The notes beneath the pieces are model-generated. The model had not been told where the DNA came from and searched no databases. It saw nothing but the letters and a program-made list of their open reading frames with translations. From Takakia lepidozioides (taxonomy: Eukaryota > Streptophyta > Takakiopsida > Takakiales > Takakiaceae), in assembly GCA_030704615.1 (NCBI GenBank), contig CM060733.1, positions 68,324,001-68,388,000 of the forward strand: a stretch of 64,000 nucleotides of DNA, given 5' to 3'. Shown here in pieces: positions 34,570 to 43,909 of this stretch (position 1 is the stretch's first letter; each line of letters opens with the position of its first letter). The position numbers and the translations under genes are program-made.

Positions 34570-35501
34570 GGGGACTTAGACACTTATACGGGATCTGTAG
34601 GGTACCCTTAATTTTTGCACAGACTGAGACAAACAGGAACCTTAGGGGTGACAGCAGCGCACTGTAGAGGGGGGTTACATAGCCCACACAGCCGACACAG
34701 CAGTCACAGCCCACACAGCCAACACAGCCCGTCACAGTCGTCACAGCCCACACAGCCCACACAGCCCGTCACAGTCGTCACAGCAGACACAGCCCACACA
34801 GCCAGTCACAGCCCGGCACAGCCACACAGCCAGTCACAGCCCGACACAGCCAAACACAACCAGTCACCGCTTGACACAGCTGTCACGATAATAGGGAACG
34901 AAGAGTAGGACAGGGAACGACTGTGGGGAACAACACCTGTGAAGGGAACATGTTAGTTCACATACGACGGTTAGAGAGGGAAACGGTTAGAACCGCGGAT
35001 AGGAGGATAAAGGGAAGAACGGGGAATGATGAGGGGATCATTATTCGGGGAGGACTTCGGAGTCAGGCGGGAGCGGAGATCGGAGAGCACGATGAAGGAG
35101 AAAAGAGGATTAGTAGATGCTTGTCATATGCAAAGCTAGAGTGATATTGTAGAGCAGATTAGAGACATAATGGCTTTGGCCTGATACCTGATAAATCATA
35201 ATCTGATACTTATACGATACAATCACACTGTGTAGAGAGATCTGAGTGAAGCTGTGGATTGAATGGATTAGTGGAGGGAACCGATAGATCGATGAAGCAA
35301 ACTGATACTTAATTATCAATGGTAAGGTAGCTAAGATGAATGCGGAAAGGGAAACAAATAGGAAACACCCCCATGATACACTAGCTGTAGGTCATGACTG
35401 ATTGTTCTGCGCGGGCTGAGTACTTAGAGATTTCCAACTCTTCTATCTTGGAGTTTCCGCCTCGGATAGCGAAGGGATGGGTGAGTAAAAGCCGCGCGAC
35501 A
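34570..35501 (+). repeat. B1 5' LTR (932 bp visible)
   Basis: It is colinear with the 3' LTR from GGGGACTTAGACAC to GCGCGACA. The first 15 bases (TGTTAGAGGACTGTA in the 3' copy) are missing at the junction with A2, probably by a small deletion that also removed the target duplication. A CACAG-rich tandem array occupies about 34679-34880. No clear TATA box. Confidence 0.9.
34679..34880. repeat. CACAG-rich array in B1 5' LTR
   Basis: Blocks such as CACAGCC, CACACAGCC and GTCACAG recur about every 9-10 bases. The same array in the 3' LTR is about 101 bp longer, and LTR B2 has a diverged version at about 59518-59715. Confidence 0.85.
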
Positions 35502-36089
35502 TTTGGCGACCGTACTGGGAGCCTCCAACATGAACAACCAGATGTGACAGGCATCTGGTGGGATCATGGTGGTTGGACCATTAAAGAATTTGAAGTGAAT
35601 CAAATTCCCTGTGGAACGAAGGAAGAAAGATTGTCCAAACAATTCTTTCAAAGGTTCTTGGAATTGCCAGACGGATGTAAAGAAAATATTCTTAAACGAG
35701 TGCATGATGCTGATCCAGAATGGGGTCTGGAGAAAGGAGTGATAAAGATTTATCAGGTAGCCTGTAGAGGAAGAGCACGTTGGTTACCAACATTAGTTTA
35801 TGTGATAGCGTTGCTATCCATTAAACGAGTAGAGTTTGAAGGCTGGGAAGAAAGAAAGGTGAATGTTTATACTCATATGCATGAAGAGCTTGTACTGGTA
35901 AAGAATTGGATTCCAAAGGATATTTTGTGGATCAAACTCACACCAAGAACAGCTTTTCAGACTTGTTTGCCATATGGTTATATGGTAACGGAGACTTCAA
36001 GTATAGCCAAGGGTGCATTGAAGCTTGAAAGAAATCCAGGCATATACGAGAGATATTACAGAAGAGAGTTTTGGTTATTGCCACATTAA
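35394..36089 (+). CDS. B1 pre-gag protein (231 codons), starts inside the LTR
   Basis: The frame opens at ATG 35394, 108 bases before the LTR end, and runs without a stop through the LTR end and primer site. It ends at TAA 36087-36089, 21 bases before the gag ATG. No other in-frame Met occurs before about residue 160. Recognisable blocks are GIWWDHGGW, SKQFFQRFLELPDGCKENI, WGLEKGVIKIYQ, RWLPTLVYVIALLSIKRVEF and VKNWIPKDILWIKL. B2 (60241-60915) has the same ORF with the same LTR start and two stops. C2 (58138-57699) has a diverged homologue (WGLKGGVISI, YWIPKDLLQV). No known domain recognised; it is a family-specific accessory or Gag-like protein by position. Confidence 0.75.
   Translation: MTDCSARAEYLEISNSSILEFPPRIAKGWVSKSRATFGDRTGSLQHEQPDVTGIWWDHGGWTIKEFEVNQIPCGTKEERLSKQFFQRFLELPDGCKENILKRVHDADPEWGLEKGVIKIYQVACRGRARWLPTLVYVIALLSIKRVEFEGWEERKVNVYTHMHEELVLVKNWIPKDILWIKLTPRTAFQTCLPYGYMVTETSSIAKGALKLERNPGIYERYYRREFWLLPH
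35502..35519 (+). other. Primer binding site of B1
   Basis: TTTGGCGACCGTACTGGG follows the LTR end directly and matches C1 exactly over 18 bases. It lies inside the pre-gag reading frame, where it encodes part of GDRTG. Confidence 0.78.
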
Positions 36090-36110
36090 AAGAAATGAAA
36101 GACATGGGAC

Positions 36111-37211
36111 ATGAGTGATGAAAGAGAAGCTAGACGACAAAGATATTCATCAAAAAGAGAAAGCTATCTGAAAGCTAATTATCCATATCTTTGGGAGAGA
36201 GGAATAGACATAGGGGAATCATCTGGACCTCTCACACCATCAAGATCAAAAAGTGCATCACCTATACCGGAAGAACTAGAGTTGGATGCCACTCCTTCTG
36301 TTTCTTTGCAAGAAAGATTAAGGGAATTGGTACAGGAAGAAGATCAATCACGAGGTGAAAGATCTGAGGTACATCCTTGGATAAAAGACTTGACAGAAAT
36401 CTTTGATAAGAGTTGGCATGGAACACCAAAAGCAGGAACTCCAGTTTCTGAAGCAGAAGATGAAGAAGGAGATGAGGATGTGGCAGAGCCAACGGAGAGT
36501 TCAGACTCTCCAACACCATTACAGTTGAGTTACATGAGTGAAGAAGAAACCCAAGGGCAGAACTTGGAGGATGAAAACAGAGAGAAGAAATTGGAAGAGG
36601 AAGAATATGAAGAAGTAGACCCAACAGCTGAGGTTGAGACTACAACCAGGACATCCCAACCCGTTGGACCTGGATCAAGTGGAGCACTTAGATCACAGGC
36701 CAACGAAGGTGTCGGCTCAGGGGGATCAGGCGGGCTGCCTGGATCTGGCTCTGGGGGGACAGGGAGTGTGGGAAGTAGTGCAACTGAAGCTGGGAATACT
36801 GTGAATATCGTGGGGCCAGAAGCAGGGAGTGCTCAAGGGCCACCACTTGGTGGAAGATCCACCACAAAAACAACAGGTCCAGAAGGACCAGCACCAGCAA
36901 GGGTGCCAGCACCTGTCAGTGGGCAGAAGGTAGGGCCACAGATGGCGTTACAACCAACACGGGCAAAACCACCCTTTCCAATATATTCAGGAAAAGGGGA
37001 TCCCGATGTACACATTAGCCAATTTGAGCACATGTGTATAGTGAACAATGAGAATGGCGATGATGCCAAGATGAGACTGTTTCCTTGTTCACTTATCAAG
37101 AAAGCAAGTGAATGGTATGCAAGATTCCCTGATAATCATTTCCTAACCTGGAATGGCTTGAATACAGCATTTCAACTGAGGATGAAGTGTATGGAAGTTT
37201 ACAACAGCTGA
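36111..37211 (+). pseudogene. B1 gag, N-terminal part ending at a frameshift
   Basis: It starts MSDEREARRQRYSSKRESYL. A long acidic and Gly/Ser-rich region follows (to about 36960), then the capsid-like core PPFPIYSGKGDPDVHISQF, LFPCSLIKKASEWYARF and NHFLTWNGLNT. Compared with B2, about 22 bases are missing at about 37172, which shifts the frame and ends this ORF at 37211. The remaining gag continues in the next frame at 37187. B2 retains the intact junction (FRNRFRTSKTEDEVYG). Confidence 0.88.
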
Positions 37212-40200
37212 AGCAGAAGAAGCATGAAACTGTTGAGGAGTATATGGAGAAGATGGAATTGATGATGAAAAAGCTGGCTGCAGTACCAGCACCCGGTTTA
37301 CAGAAGACTTGGTTTGTGAGTGGACTAAGACCAGAGTTGCAGAAGAAAGTGGATATGTTACCCCATAATACAGTGGAGGAGGCATTTGAAACTGCAAACA
37401 GAATTGAGCAATTGGGAATGCTCAGGAGAGAGAAAAAGGAAGATGAGGACTCTGAAGATGAGTCAGATGAAGAAGAAGAGCAAGAACTAAAAAGAAAGAG
37501 TAAGAGAAAGGAAAAGTTGAAGAGGGATAACTATGAGAAAAGATTGGAAGAAATCTTGAAGAAGTATGCCACAGAGGCTGCAACACATTGGAGGAAGGGT
37601 GTATGGTGTGCAAAGTGCCAGAATGAAGGCCATACCACTGCAGAATGCCACATGAAGGAGAAACACTGTACTATCTGTAAAATGGATAACCATTCTACTG
37701 AGAATTGTTACTACAACAGAAGGACAGCTGCAAGAGAACCTAGGCAAGTGAGGGTGCATCAGGTGCAGCCCCAGCCAAGAAGAAGCAATGATCAGGACCA
37801 CTATGGTAGGTCTGGTGGTTATAACAATGGCATGGAAGGGAGAGGTAATTCAAGAGGGAATTACCAAGGAAATTCCAGAGGCAACTATCAGGGTAATCCA
37901 AGGGGGAATTACCAACCCGGGAATCAGGATTATAGAAATAATCCAAGACCAGACCAAGGGCGAGGACCCAATGGTGAAGAGCTATGTTACTATTGTAATC
38001 AGCCAGGACATCGCAAGGCAGCCTGTTCATTCTGGATAAGACACCAGAATGAGATGAGAGCTCCTGTGAATGAGGGCCCAGTGGTGGCAGCTCACATGGT
38101 TAGGCCATGTGTTGTACCAGAAGTAAGTACAATGATAGTAACAAGAAGTAAAGCCAAACTAATACCTCCAGTAGAAGAGGAAGAAGATGAGACTGGAAGT
38201 GGCAATGATATGCCTGAAGATGAAGAGACTTGGAAGGATGAGAAGGAACTGCACAAGGAAGTGGCAGATACTATAAGGGAAATGCAAAAGAGTACTGATA
38301 TTCCTGTGGCAGATTCCTCTGATTCGGATGGAGAAAAAGAGGGGAGTGAGGAAGAAAGGAAAAAAGAGGATGCAGACATGCAAAGTAATGAAGAGACTTT
38401 GGCTGCAGTAATATGTCAGACCAAAGCAGAAATTACCATTGGACAGCTATTAGCTGTGGCACCTTATTGTAGGCACAGGCTGTATCAGGCAATCAATCGA
38501 ATTGCCCAAGAGACAGGAAACACAGACCTGAACAGCAAGGTGACCAGTTATAATGTGAAGCCGGAAGGGCGAGAACCAGTCATGGACTTTGATGATTCTA
38601 TGCCAGTAATCCAATTGAGAATTGGAAGCACAGAACTAACTGATGTACTGATAGATGGTGGTTCTGGAGTAAATATCATGACAGACCAATTAAGGAAGAA
38701 GCTTGGTCTAAGTAACATGAAACCAGCCCCATTTACAGTAACAATGGCAGATCAAAGAAGTGTACAGCCATTGGGATTAATAAGAGGAGTTAAGATACAG
38801 ATACAGAAAATGATCTTTATGATCACAGTAACTGTATTAAAAATGGATGAAGTCATGGAGGCTTACTCCTTATTATTGGGACGTCCGTGGCTGAAACAGG
38901 CCAGGGTATTCCATGACTGGAATTCTCAGTTACTAACTGTGCATAATGGGATGCACGAGATACAAATTACCACAAAGAAATCTAGTAGATTACCTGCTAC
39001 AAGAAGACCTCGAGGAGTCAGAGAGTATGACTGGAGGGGAGGACTGGATGAGGAGCAGGAAGCTACCCTATTTGCTGCACACCCAGAATGGGAGCAGGTT
39101 GCGGAGATGCGGCTGGAAAGCCTAAGTTGTTTAAGAGGTATCTGCTGTGGTGTAGTGTCGGCAACACCAATTGAAGAGGAAACCAACTGTTACCCACCAC
39201 ATTTCTATGAAGAAAAGGAGGGAGAGATAGAAATCCTAGAAGAACCAGCCACTGTGAGCTTAAAGGATGAAGTGGTGACTGGTTGGACAATCACAGCTGA
39301 TGAGCAGGTGAGAGAAGTAAATGTGGGAACTCAGGAGGAACCGAGAATGGTGAAAGTAGGAGCTGATTTGGAGCCGGAGTTCTTCGAAGAAGCTAAAAGC
39401 TTGTTCATCAAATACAGAGATGTATTTGCTTGGAGCTATGAGGATCTAAAAGGGATACCACCTGAAGTCTGTCAGCATAAAATTGAACTGGAACCAGGGT
39501 CAGTACCAATCAAGCAGGCGAGGTATAGAATGAATCCCAACTACGCACAGAAGGTTGGAGAAGAGATAAAGAAGTTGGCTGAGGCTAAGTTTATATACCC
39601 AATAGAGTATACAACTTGGTTGTCACCCATTGTTATAGTTCCCAAGAAGAATGGCAAACTAAGAGTATGTGTGAACTATAAGAAGCTGAATGCTTGTACG
39701 AAGAAAGATCCTTTCCCTTTGCCATTCACAGAAGCAGTATTAGACACTGTGGCAGGCCATGAGATGTACTCATTCATGGATGGCTTCAGTGGTTATAATC
39801 AAGTGCAAGTGGCAGAAGAAGACCAAGGGAAAACAGCTTTCATCACAGACTGGGGGGCTTATGCATACAAAGTCATGCCCTTTGGACTTTGTAATGCACC
39901 AGCGACCTTTCAGAGAGTGATAAGTGAATCTTTTCATGAGTATCTGGATGATTTCATGCAGGTATTCTTGGATGATTTCAGTGTGTACAGCTCTAAGAAT
40001 GAGCACTTGCATAAATTGGAGTTATGCCTGGCCAGATGCAGGATGAGAGGTCTGGGCTTGAATCCAGAGAAGTGTACTTTCTGTGTGAACTCAGGGGTAC
40101 TTCTGGGACACATAGTGTGTAAGAAGGGACTTCTTGTGGATCCCAGGAAGACAGAGTCCATTAAAGTCTCTCCACCACCAGTGAATGTTAAGAGTTTAAG

Positions 40201-40999
40201 GAGATTCCTTGGGCAAACCAGTTATTACAGAAGATTTGTCAAAAGGTATGCACAAATAGCAGCACCATTGAGCAAGCTTCTGAAGAAAGATGCAGTGTTT
40301 GCATGGACAGCTGAATGTCAACAGGCGTTTGAGGAACTTACACTGTCAGTAACAACTACACCTGTGCTGATTAACCCTCACTGGCATGTAGTATTTCATG
40401 TTCACTGCGATGCATCAGGAGAAGCGTTGGGAGCGGTGTTAGCCCAGAATGTTACAGGGAATATAGATTCACCTGTGTACTATGCTAGCCGGTTGATGAA
40501 CAGTGCTGAGAGGAACTATAGCACAACGGAAAGAGAAGCATTGGCAATGATCTATGCAGTGAAGAAATTCAGGCATTACCTATTGGGAAGAAAGTTTATG
40601 TTTTATGTGGATCACCAGGCTCTGATATATCTGGTGAACAAACCTTTGATAAGTGGAAGGATAGCGAGGTGGTTAATAATCTTGCATGAGTTTGAGTTCG
40701 AGGTTATTTACAAGCCTGGCCGTTTGCATCTTGTGGCAGATCATTTGTCACGACTAACAACAGGAGAGGCCGCCACAGGAGTGGACGATCAGTTACCTGA
40801 TGCGAGTTTATTTGTAATGGAGGTGCAAGGAAGTGCAGATGAATGGTTAGATTGGCAGTGGCCAATCAGATACTACCTTGCTCATGGTCAGTGCCCACCT
40901 AGTTATGGTAAGGAACAGAGGAAGAGAATCGCTATCAAAGCTTTACCTTATACTATGGTAGGAAGCAGAATGTATAAGTTAGGACCTGATGGGTACTAA
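37187..40999 (+). CDS. B1 Gag C-terminus plus protease, reverse transcriptase and RNase H
   Basis: An open frame of 1270 codons. Gag end: a charged helix, then three CCHC knuckles beginning at 37607 (CAKCQNEGHTTAEC), 37667 (CTICKMDNHSTENC) and 37985 (CYYCNQPGHRKAAC). Protease: VLIDGGSGVNIM near 38645. RT: SPIVIVPKKNGKLRVCVNYK, FMDGFSGYNQV, YKVMPFGLCNAPATF and the active site FLDDF at 39965-39979. RNase H: CDASGEALGAVLAQ, TTEREALAMIYAVKKFRHYL and FYVDHQALIYLV. It makes and matures the DNA copy in the particle. The frame ends with GPDGY then TAA because one base is missing relative to B3 just before integrase. Confidence 0.92.
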   Translation: MYGSLQQLKQKKHETVEEYMEKMELMMKKLAAVPAPGLQKTWFVSGLRPELQKKVDMLPHNTVEEAFETANRIEQLGMLRREKKEDEDSEDESDEEEEQELKRKSKRKEKLKRDNYEKRLEEILKKYATEAATHWRKGVWCAKCQNEGHTTAECHMKEKHCTICKMDNHSTENCYYNRRTAAREPRQVRVHQVQPQPRRSNDQDHYGRSGGYNNGMEGRGNSRGNYQGNSRGNYQGNPRGNYQPGNQDYRNNPRPDQGRGPNGEELCYYCNQPGHRKAACSFWIRHQNEMRAPVNEGPVVAAHMVRPCVVPEVSTMIVTRSKAKLIPPVEEEEDETGSGNDMPEDEETWKDEKELHKEVADTIREMQKSTDIPVADSSDSDGEKEGSEEERKKEDADMQSNEETLAAVICQTKAEITIGQLLAVAPYCRHRLYQAINRIAQETGNTDLNSKVTSYNVKPEGREPVMDFDDSMPVIQLRIGSTELTDVLIDGGSGVNIMTDQLRKKLGLSNMKPAPFTVTMADQRSVQPLGLIRGVKIQIQKMIFMITVTVLKMDEVMEAYSLLLGRPWLKQARVFHDWNSQLLTVHNGMHEIQITTKKSSRLPATRRPRGVREYDWRGGLDEEQEATLFAAHPEWEQVAEMRLESLSCLRGICCGVVSATPIEEETNCYPPHFYEEKEGEIEILEEPATVSLKDEVVTGWTITADEQVREVNVGTQEEPRMVKVGADLEPEFFEEAKSLFIKYRDVFAWSYEDLKGIPPEVCQHKIELEPGSVPIKQARYRMNPNYAQKVGEEIKKLAEAKFIYPIEYTTWLSPIVIVPKKNGKLRVCVNYKKLNACTKKDPFPLPFTEAVLDTVAGHEMYSFMDGFSGYNQVQVAEEDQGKTAFITDWGAYAYKVMPFGLCNAPATFQRVISESFHEYLDDFMQVFLDDFSVYSSKNEHLHKLELCLARCRMRGLGLNPEKCTFCVNSGVLLGHIVCKKGLLVDPRKTESIKVSPPPVNVKSLRRFLGQTSYYRRFVKRYAQIAAPLSKLLKKDAVFAWTAECQQAFEELTLSVTTTPVLINPHWHVVFHVHCDASGEALGAVLAQNVTGNIDSPVYYASRLMNSAERNYSTTEREALAMIYAVKKFRHYLLGRKFMFYVDHQALIYLVNKPLISGRIARWLIILHEFEFEVIYKPGRLHLVADHLSRLTTGEAATGVDDQLPDASLFVMEVQGSADEWLDWQWPIRYYLAHGQCPPSYGKEQRKRIAIKALPYTMVGSRMYKLGPDGY

Positions 41000-41007
41000 A
41001 ACGATGC

Positions 41008-42825
41008 TTGTACCACCATGAAGTAAATAAAGTCTTGGAGGAAGTTCATAAAGGAGTGGCTGGAGGTCATTTTGGAGAAGAGACTACCAGTAGAAAGATA
41101 CTACTCGCAGGATACTGGTGGCCTACTTTGTTCAAAGATGTACATGAGTATTGTCAGAAGTGTGATGAATGTCAGAGGCTAGGACCTTTGCAGAGATCTG
41201 GAAGAATGGCCTTGCATCCTACAATGCCTACGGAACCATTTCAGAAATGGGGACTAGACTTTGTTGGACCAATTAATCCACCATCCAAGAATACACAAAA
41301 CAGGTACATAATTACAGCCACTGATTATACTACAAAGTGGGTGGAAGCTAAAGCTTTGAGGGACAACACAGCCAAGTCCACAGCAAGGTTCCTGTACGAG
41401 AACATACTTACACGATTTGGATGTCCCTTAGAATTTATCAGTGATCAAGGAAGTCACTTCATGAATGAGACCATTGAGTTATTGACTAAAGAGTTTATGA
41501 TTGTGCATAGAAAGAGTACAACATATTACCCACAGGGTAATGGACAGGCAGAGGCTACCAACAAAATACTATGTACTATCTTGGCTAAGATAGTCAATGC
41601 AAACAGAACGGATTGGGATACAAAGCTGCTGACAGCTTTGTGGTCATACAGGACTTCATATAAAGTCACCACTAAGTATACACCATTCCAATTAGTTTAT
41701 GGTATGGAAGCCTTACTTCCAGTAGAATTTCTGTTACCTACCATGAGAACGGAGTGGGGAAAAAGAATGGAATTGCAAGACTCCATCAAGGTCAGGAAAC
41801 ATGAATTATACCATGTGGAAGAAGTACGTGCTGATGCAGCTGATAATATGACCAGAATTCAGATGAAGCGAAAGGAACAGTTTGATGAAGGCAAATTAAA
41901 GACTTTTAAGACGGGGGATTTGGTTCTATGGTTGCAGAAGAAAGGAAAGATTCAAGCTTCTAAGCTTAAATCACCATGGAAAGGACCTTATGTCATACAA
42001 AAGATGTATGATAACAACACAGCCATGTTACAAACCATTAACAAAGAAATGCTGGGAAGAGTCAATGCAAATAAGTTGAAGGGGTACAGTGGTATCCATG
42101 ACAAACCCCTGCAGCATGATTTGCATGTTGAACCGCAAGAGCAGTCACGGGCTGCACCAGTGTTACGAACGGAGTATGGAACACTTGTCGCTAGGCCCAG
42201 TATATATGACCGGGGTGGGCAAAACAAACGTGACACAGCCTATCACAGCCCATCACGGCGTGACACAGCCTATCACAGCCCAGCACGGCGTGACACAGCC
42301 TATCACAGCCCATCACGGCGTGACACAGCCTATCACAGCCCATCACGGCGTGACACAGCCTATCACAGCCCAGCACGGCGTGACACAGCCTATCACAGCC
42401 CGTCACAACGTGACACAGCCTATCACAGCCCATCACGGCGTGACACAGCCTATCACAGCCCAGCACGGCGTGACACAGCCTATCACAGCCCATCACGACG
42501 TGACACAGCCTATCACAACCTACCGCAGCGTGTCACAGCCTATCACAGCTTACCACAGTGCAACACAGCCTATCACAGCGTAACACAGTATGACACAGCC
42601 TGTCACAGCTCAACACAGCCTACTAAAGTTACACCATCCATAGAATCAGTGGCAAGTGGACACATAATAACTTCAGGAAAATGGATGACGGAAGAGGAAA
42701 CGGAAATTACTTTAAAAATAGACACGTGGAGGTCAGGGCTCGTACACACAGCCCACCACGAAACTCTCAACGTCAACAAGGTGCTCACTCACAAAGGTTT
42801 GCTACTCGGAAACAGTAAACCGTGA
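41008..42825 (+). CDS. B1 integrase with a decapeptide-repeat tail
   Basis: 605 codons. The HHCC zinc domain (YHHEVNKVLEEVHKGVAGGH then YCQKCDECQ) is at residues 1-56. The catalytic core has ATDYTTKW, FISDQGSHF and GNGQAEATNK, giving D, D and E. The C-terminal part (KTFKTGDLVLWLQKKG, SPWKGPYVIQKMYD) is the usual Ty3/gypsy GPY/F region. About residue 405 starts a run of RDTAYHSPSR-type ten-residue repeats encoded by the 30-bp array, then an unrelated tail. The frame is separated from the preceding one by a single-base deletion. B3 has only one unit of the repeat. It inserts the cDNA into the chromosome. Confidence 0.9.
   Translation: MYHHEVNKVLEEVHKGVAGGHFGEETTSRKILLAGYWWPTLFKDVHEYCQKCDECQRLGPLQRSGRMALHPTMPTEPFQKWGLDFVGPINPPSKNTQNRYIITATDYTTKWVEAKALRDNTAKSTARFLYENILTRFGCPLEFISDQGSHFMNETIELLTKEFMIVHRKSTTYYPQGNGQAEATNKILCTILAKIVNANRTDWDTKLLTALWSYRTSYKVTTKYTPFQLVYGMEALLPVEFLLPTMRTEWGKRMELQDSIKVRKHELYHVEEVRADAADNMTRIQMKRKEQFDEGKLKTFKTGDLVLWLQKKGKIQASKLKSPWKGPYVIQKMYDNNTAMLQTINKEMLGRVNANKLKGYSGIHDKPLQHDLHVEPQEQSRAAPVLRTEYGTLVARPSIYDRGGQNKRDTAYHSPSRRDTAYHSPARRDTAYHSPSRRDTAYHSPSRRDTAYHSPARRDTAYHSPSQRDTAYHSPSRRDTAYHSPARRDTAYHSPSRRDTAYHNLPQRVTAYHSLPQCNTAYHSVTQYDTACHSSTQPTKVTPSIESVASGHIITSGKWMTEEETEITLKIDTWRSGLVHTAHHETLNVNKVLTHKGLLLGNSKP
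42231..42614. repeat. 30-bp tandem array inside B1 integrase ORF, about 12 copies
   Basis: The unit starts TGACACAGCCTATCACAGCC and is followed by a variable ten-base end such as CATCACGGCG or CAGCACGGCG. The first nine units are nearly identical; the last three diverge. The 30-bp length keeps the reading frame, so translation gives a ten-residue repeat. There is no unique spacer, so this is not a CRISPR array. The CACAGCC core is the same as in the LTR arrays. Confidence 0.93.
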
Positions 42826-42839
42826 GGACACGGCTTTTT

Positions 42840-42857
42840 GAGGGGGGAAGGGGTAAA
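42840..42857 (+). other. Polypurine tract of B1
   Basis: A GAGGGGGGAAGGGG run followed by TAAA lies directly before the 3' LTR start TGTTAG at 42858, the expected position of the plus-strand primer. Confidence 0.8.
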
Positions 42858-43905
42858 TGTTAGAGGACTGTAGGGGACTTAGACACTTATACGGGATCTG
42901 TAGGGTACCCTTAATTTTTGCACAGACTGAGACAAACAGGAACCTTAGGGGTGACAGCAGCGCACTGTAGAGGGGGGTTACATAGCCCACACAGCCGACA
43001 CAGCAGTCACAGCCCACACAGCCAACACAGCCCGTCACAGTCGTCACAGCCCACACAGCCGTCACAGCCCACACAGCCCGTCACAGTCGTCACAGCCCAC
43101 ACAGCCCACACAGCCGTCACAGCCCACACAGCCCGTCACAGTCGTCACAGCCCACACAGCCCACACAGCCCGTCACAGTCGTCACAGCAGACACAGCCCA
43201 CACAGCCAGTCACAGCCCGGCACAGCCACACAGCCAGTCACAGCCCGACACAGCCAAACACAGCCAGTCACCGCTTGACACAGCTGTCACGATAATAGGG
43301 AACGAAGAGTAGGACAGGGAACGACTGTGGGGAACAACACCTGTGAAGGGAACATGTTAGTTCACATACGACGGTTAGAGAGGGAAACGGTTAGAACCGC
43401 GGATAGGAGGATAAAGGGAAGAACGGGGAATGATGAGGGGATCATTATTCGGGGAGGACTTCGGAGTCAGGCGGGAGCGGAGATCGGAGAGCACGATGAA
43501 GGAGAAAAGAGGATTAGTAGATGCTTGTCATATGCAAAGCTAGAGTGATATTGTAGAGCAGATTAGAGACATAATGGCTTCGGCCTGATACCTGATAAAT
43601 CATAATCTGATACTTATACGATACAATCACACTGTGTAGAGAGATCTGAGTGAAGCTGTGGATTGAATGGATTAGTGGAGGGAACCGATAGATCGATGAA
43701 GCAAACTGATACTTAATTATCAATGGTAAGGTAGCTAAGATGAATGCGGAAAGGGAAACAAATAGGAAACACCCCCATGATACACTAGCTGTAGGTCATG
43801 ACTGATTGTTCTGCGCGGGCTGAGTACTTAGAGATTTCCAACTCTTCTATCTTGGAGTTTCCGCCTCGGATAGCGAAGGGATGGGTGAGTAAAAGCCGCG
43901 CGACA
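42858..43905 (+). repeat. B1 3' LTR (1048 bp)
   Basis: It starts TGTTAGAGGACTG, shared with the B2 LTR start TGTTAGAGGGCTG, and ends GCGCGACA. The alignable part differs from the 5' LTR at only two bases that I could find (near 34860/43262 and near 35177/43579). The CACAG array (about 42985-43285) is about 101 bp longer. It is followed by A2 integrase sequence. Confidence 0.92.
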
Positions 43906-43909
43906 TTTT

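Larger units (their letters stand above)
34570..43905 (+). mobile_element. Element B1, near-complete Tat/Athila-like Ty3/gypsy retrotransposon
   Basis: The order is 5' LTR (lacking its first 15 or so bases), primer site, pre-gag ORF, gag, protease, reverse transcriptase, RNase H, integrase, polypurine tract and 3' LTR. It interrupts A2 integrase between VPTS and the C-terminal part resuming at about 43910. The two LTRs appear to differ by only two substitutions and by repeat-array length, so insertion is recent. The RT sequence (RVCVNYKKLN, KDPFPLPFTEAVLD) and protease DGGSGVNIM fit the Tat/Athila side of Ty3/gypsy, not chromoviruses. A frame break in gag and one before integrase make this copy defective. 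Confidence 0.9.

Noticed and set aside
42191-42496. Minus-strand frame with a CDRLCHAV-type peptide repeat
   Set aside because: It is the antisense reading of the 30-bp array; period 30 leaves other frames open too.
42231-42614. Regular 30-bp repeats that could suggest a CRISPR array
   Set aside because: Units are directly adjacent without unique spacers, lie inside an integrase reading frame and share their core with the element's LTR.
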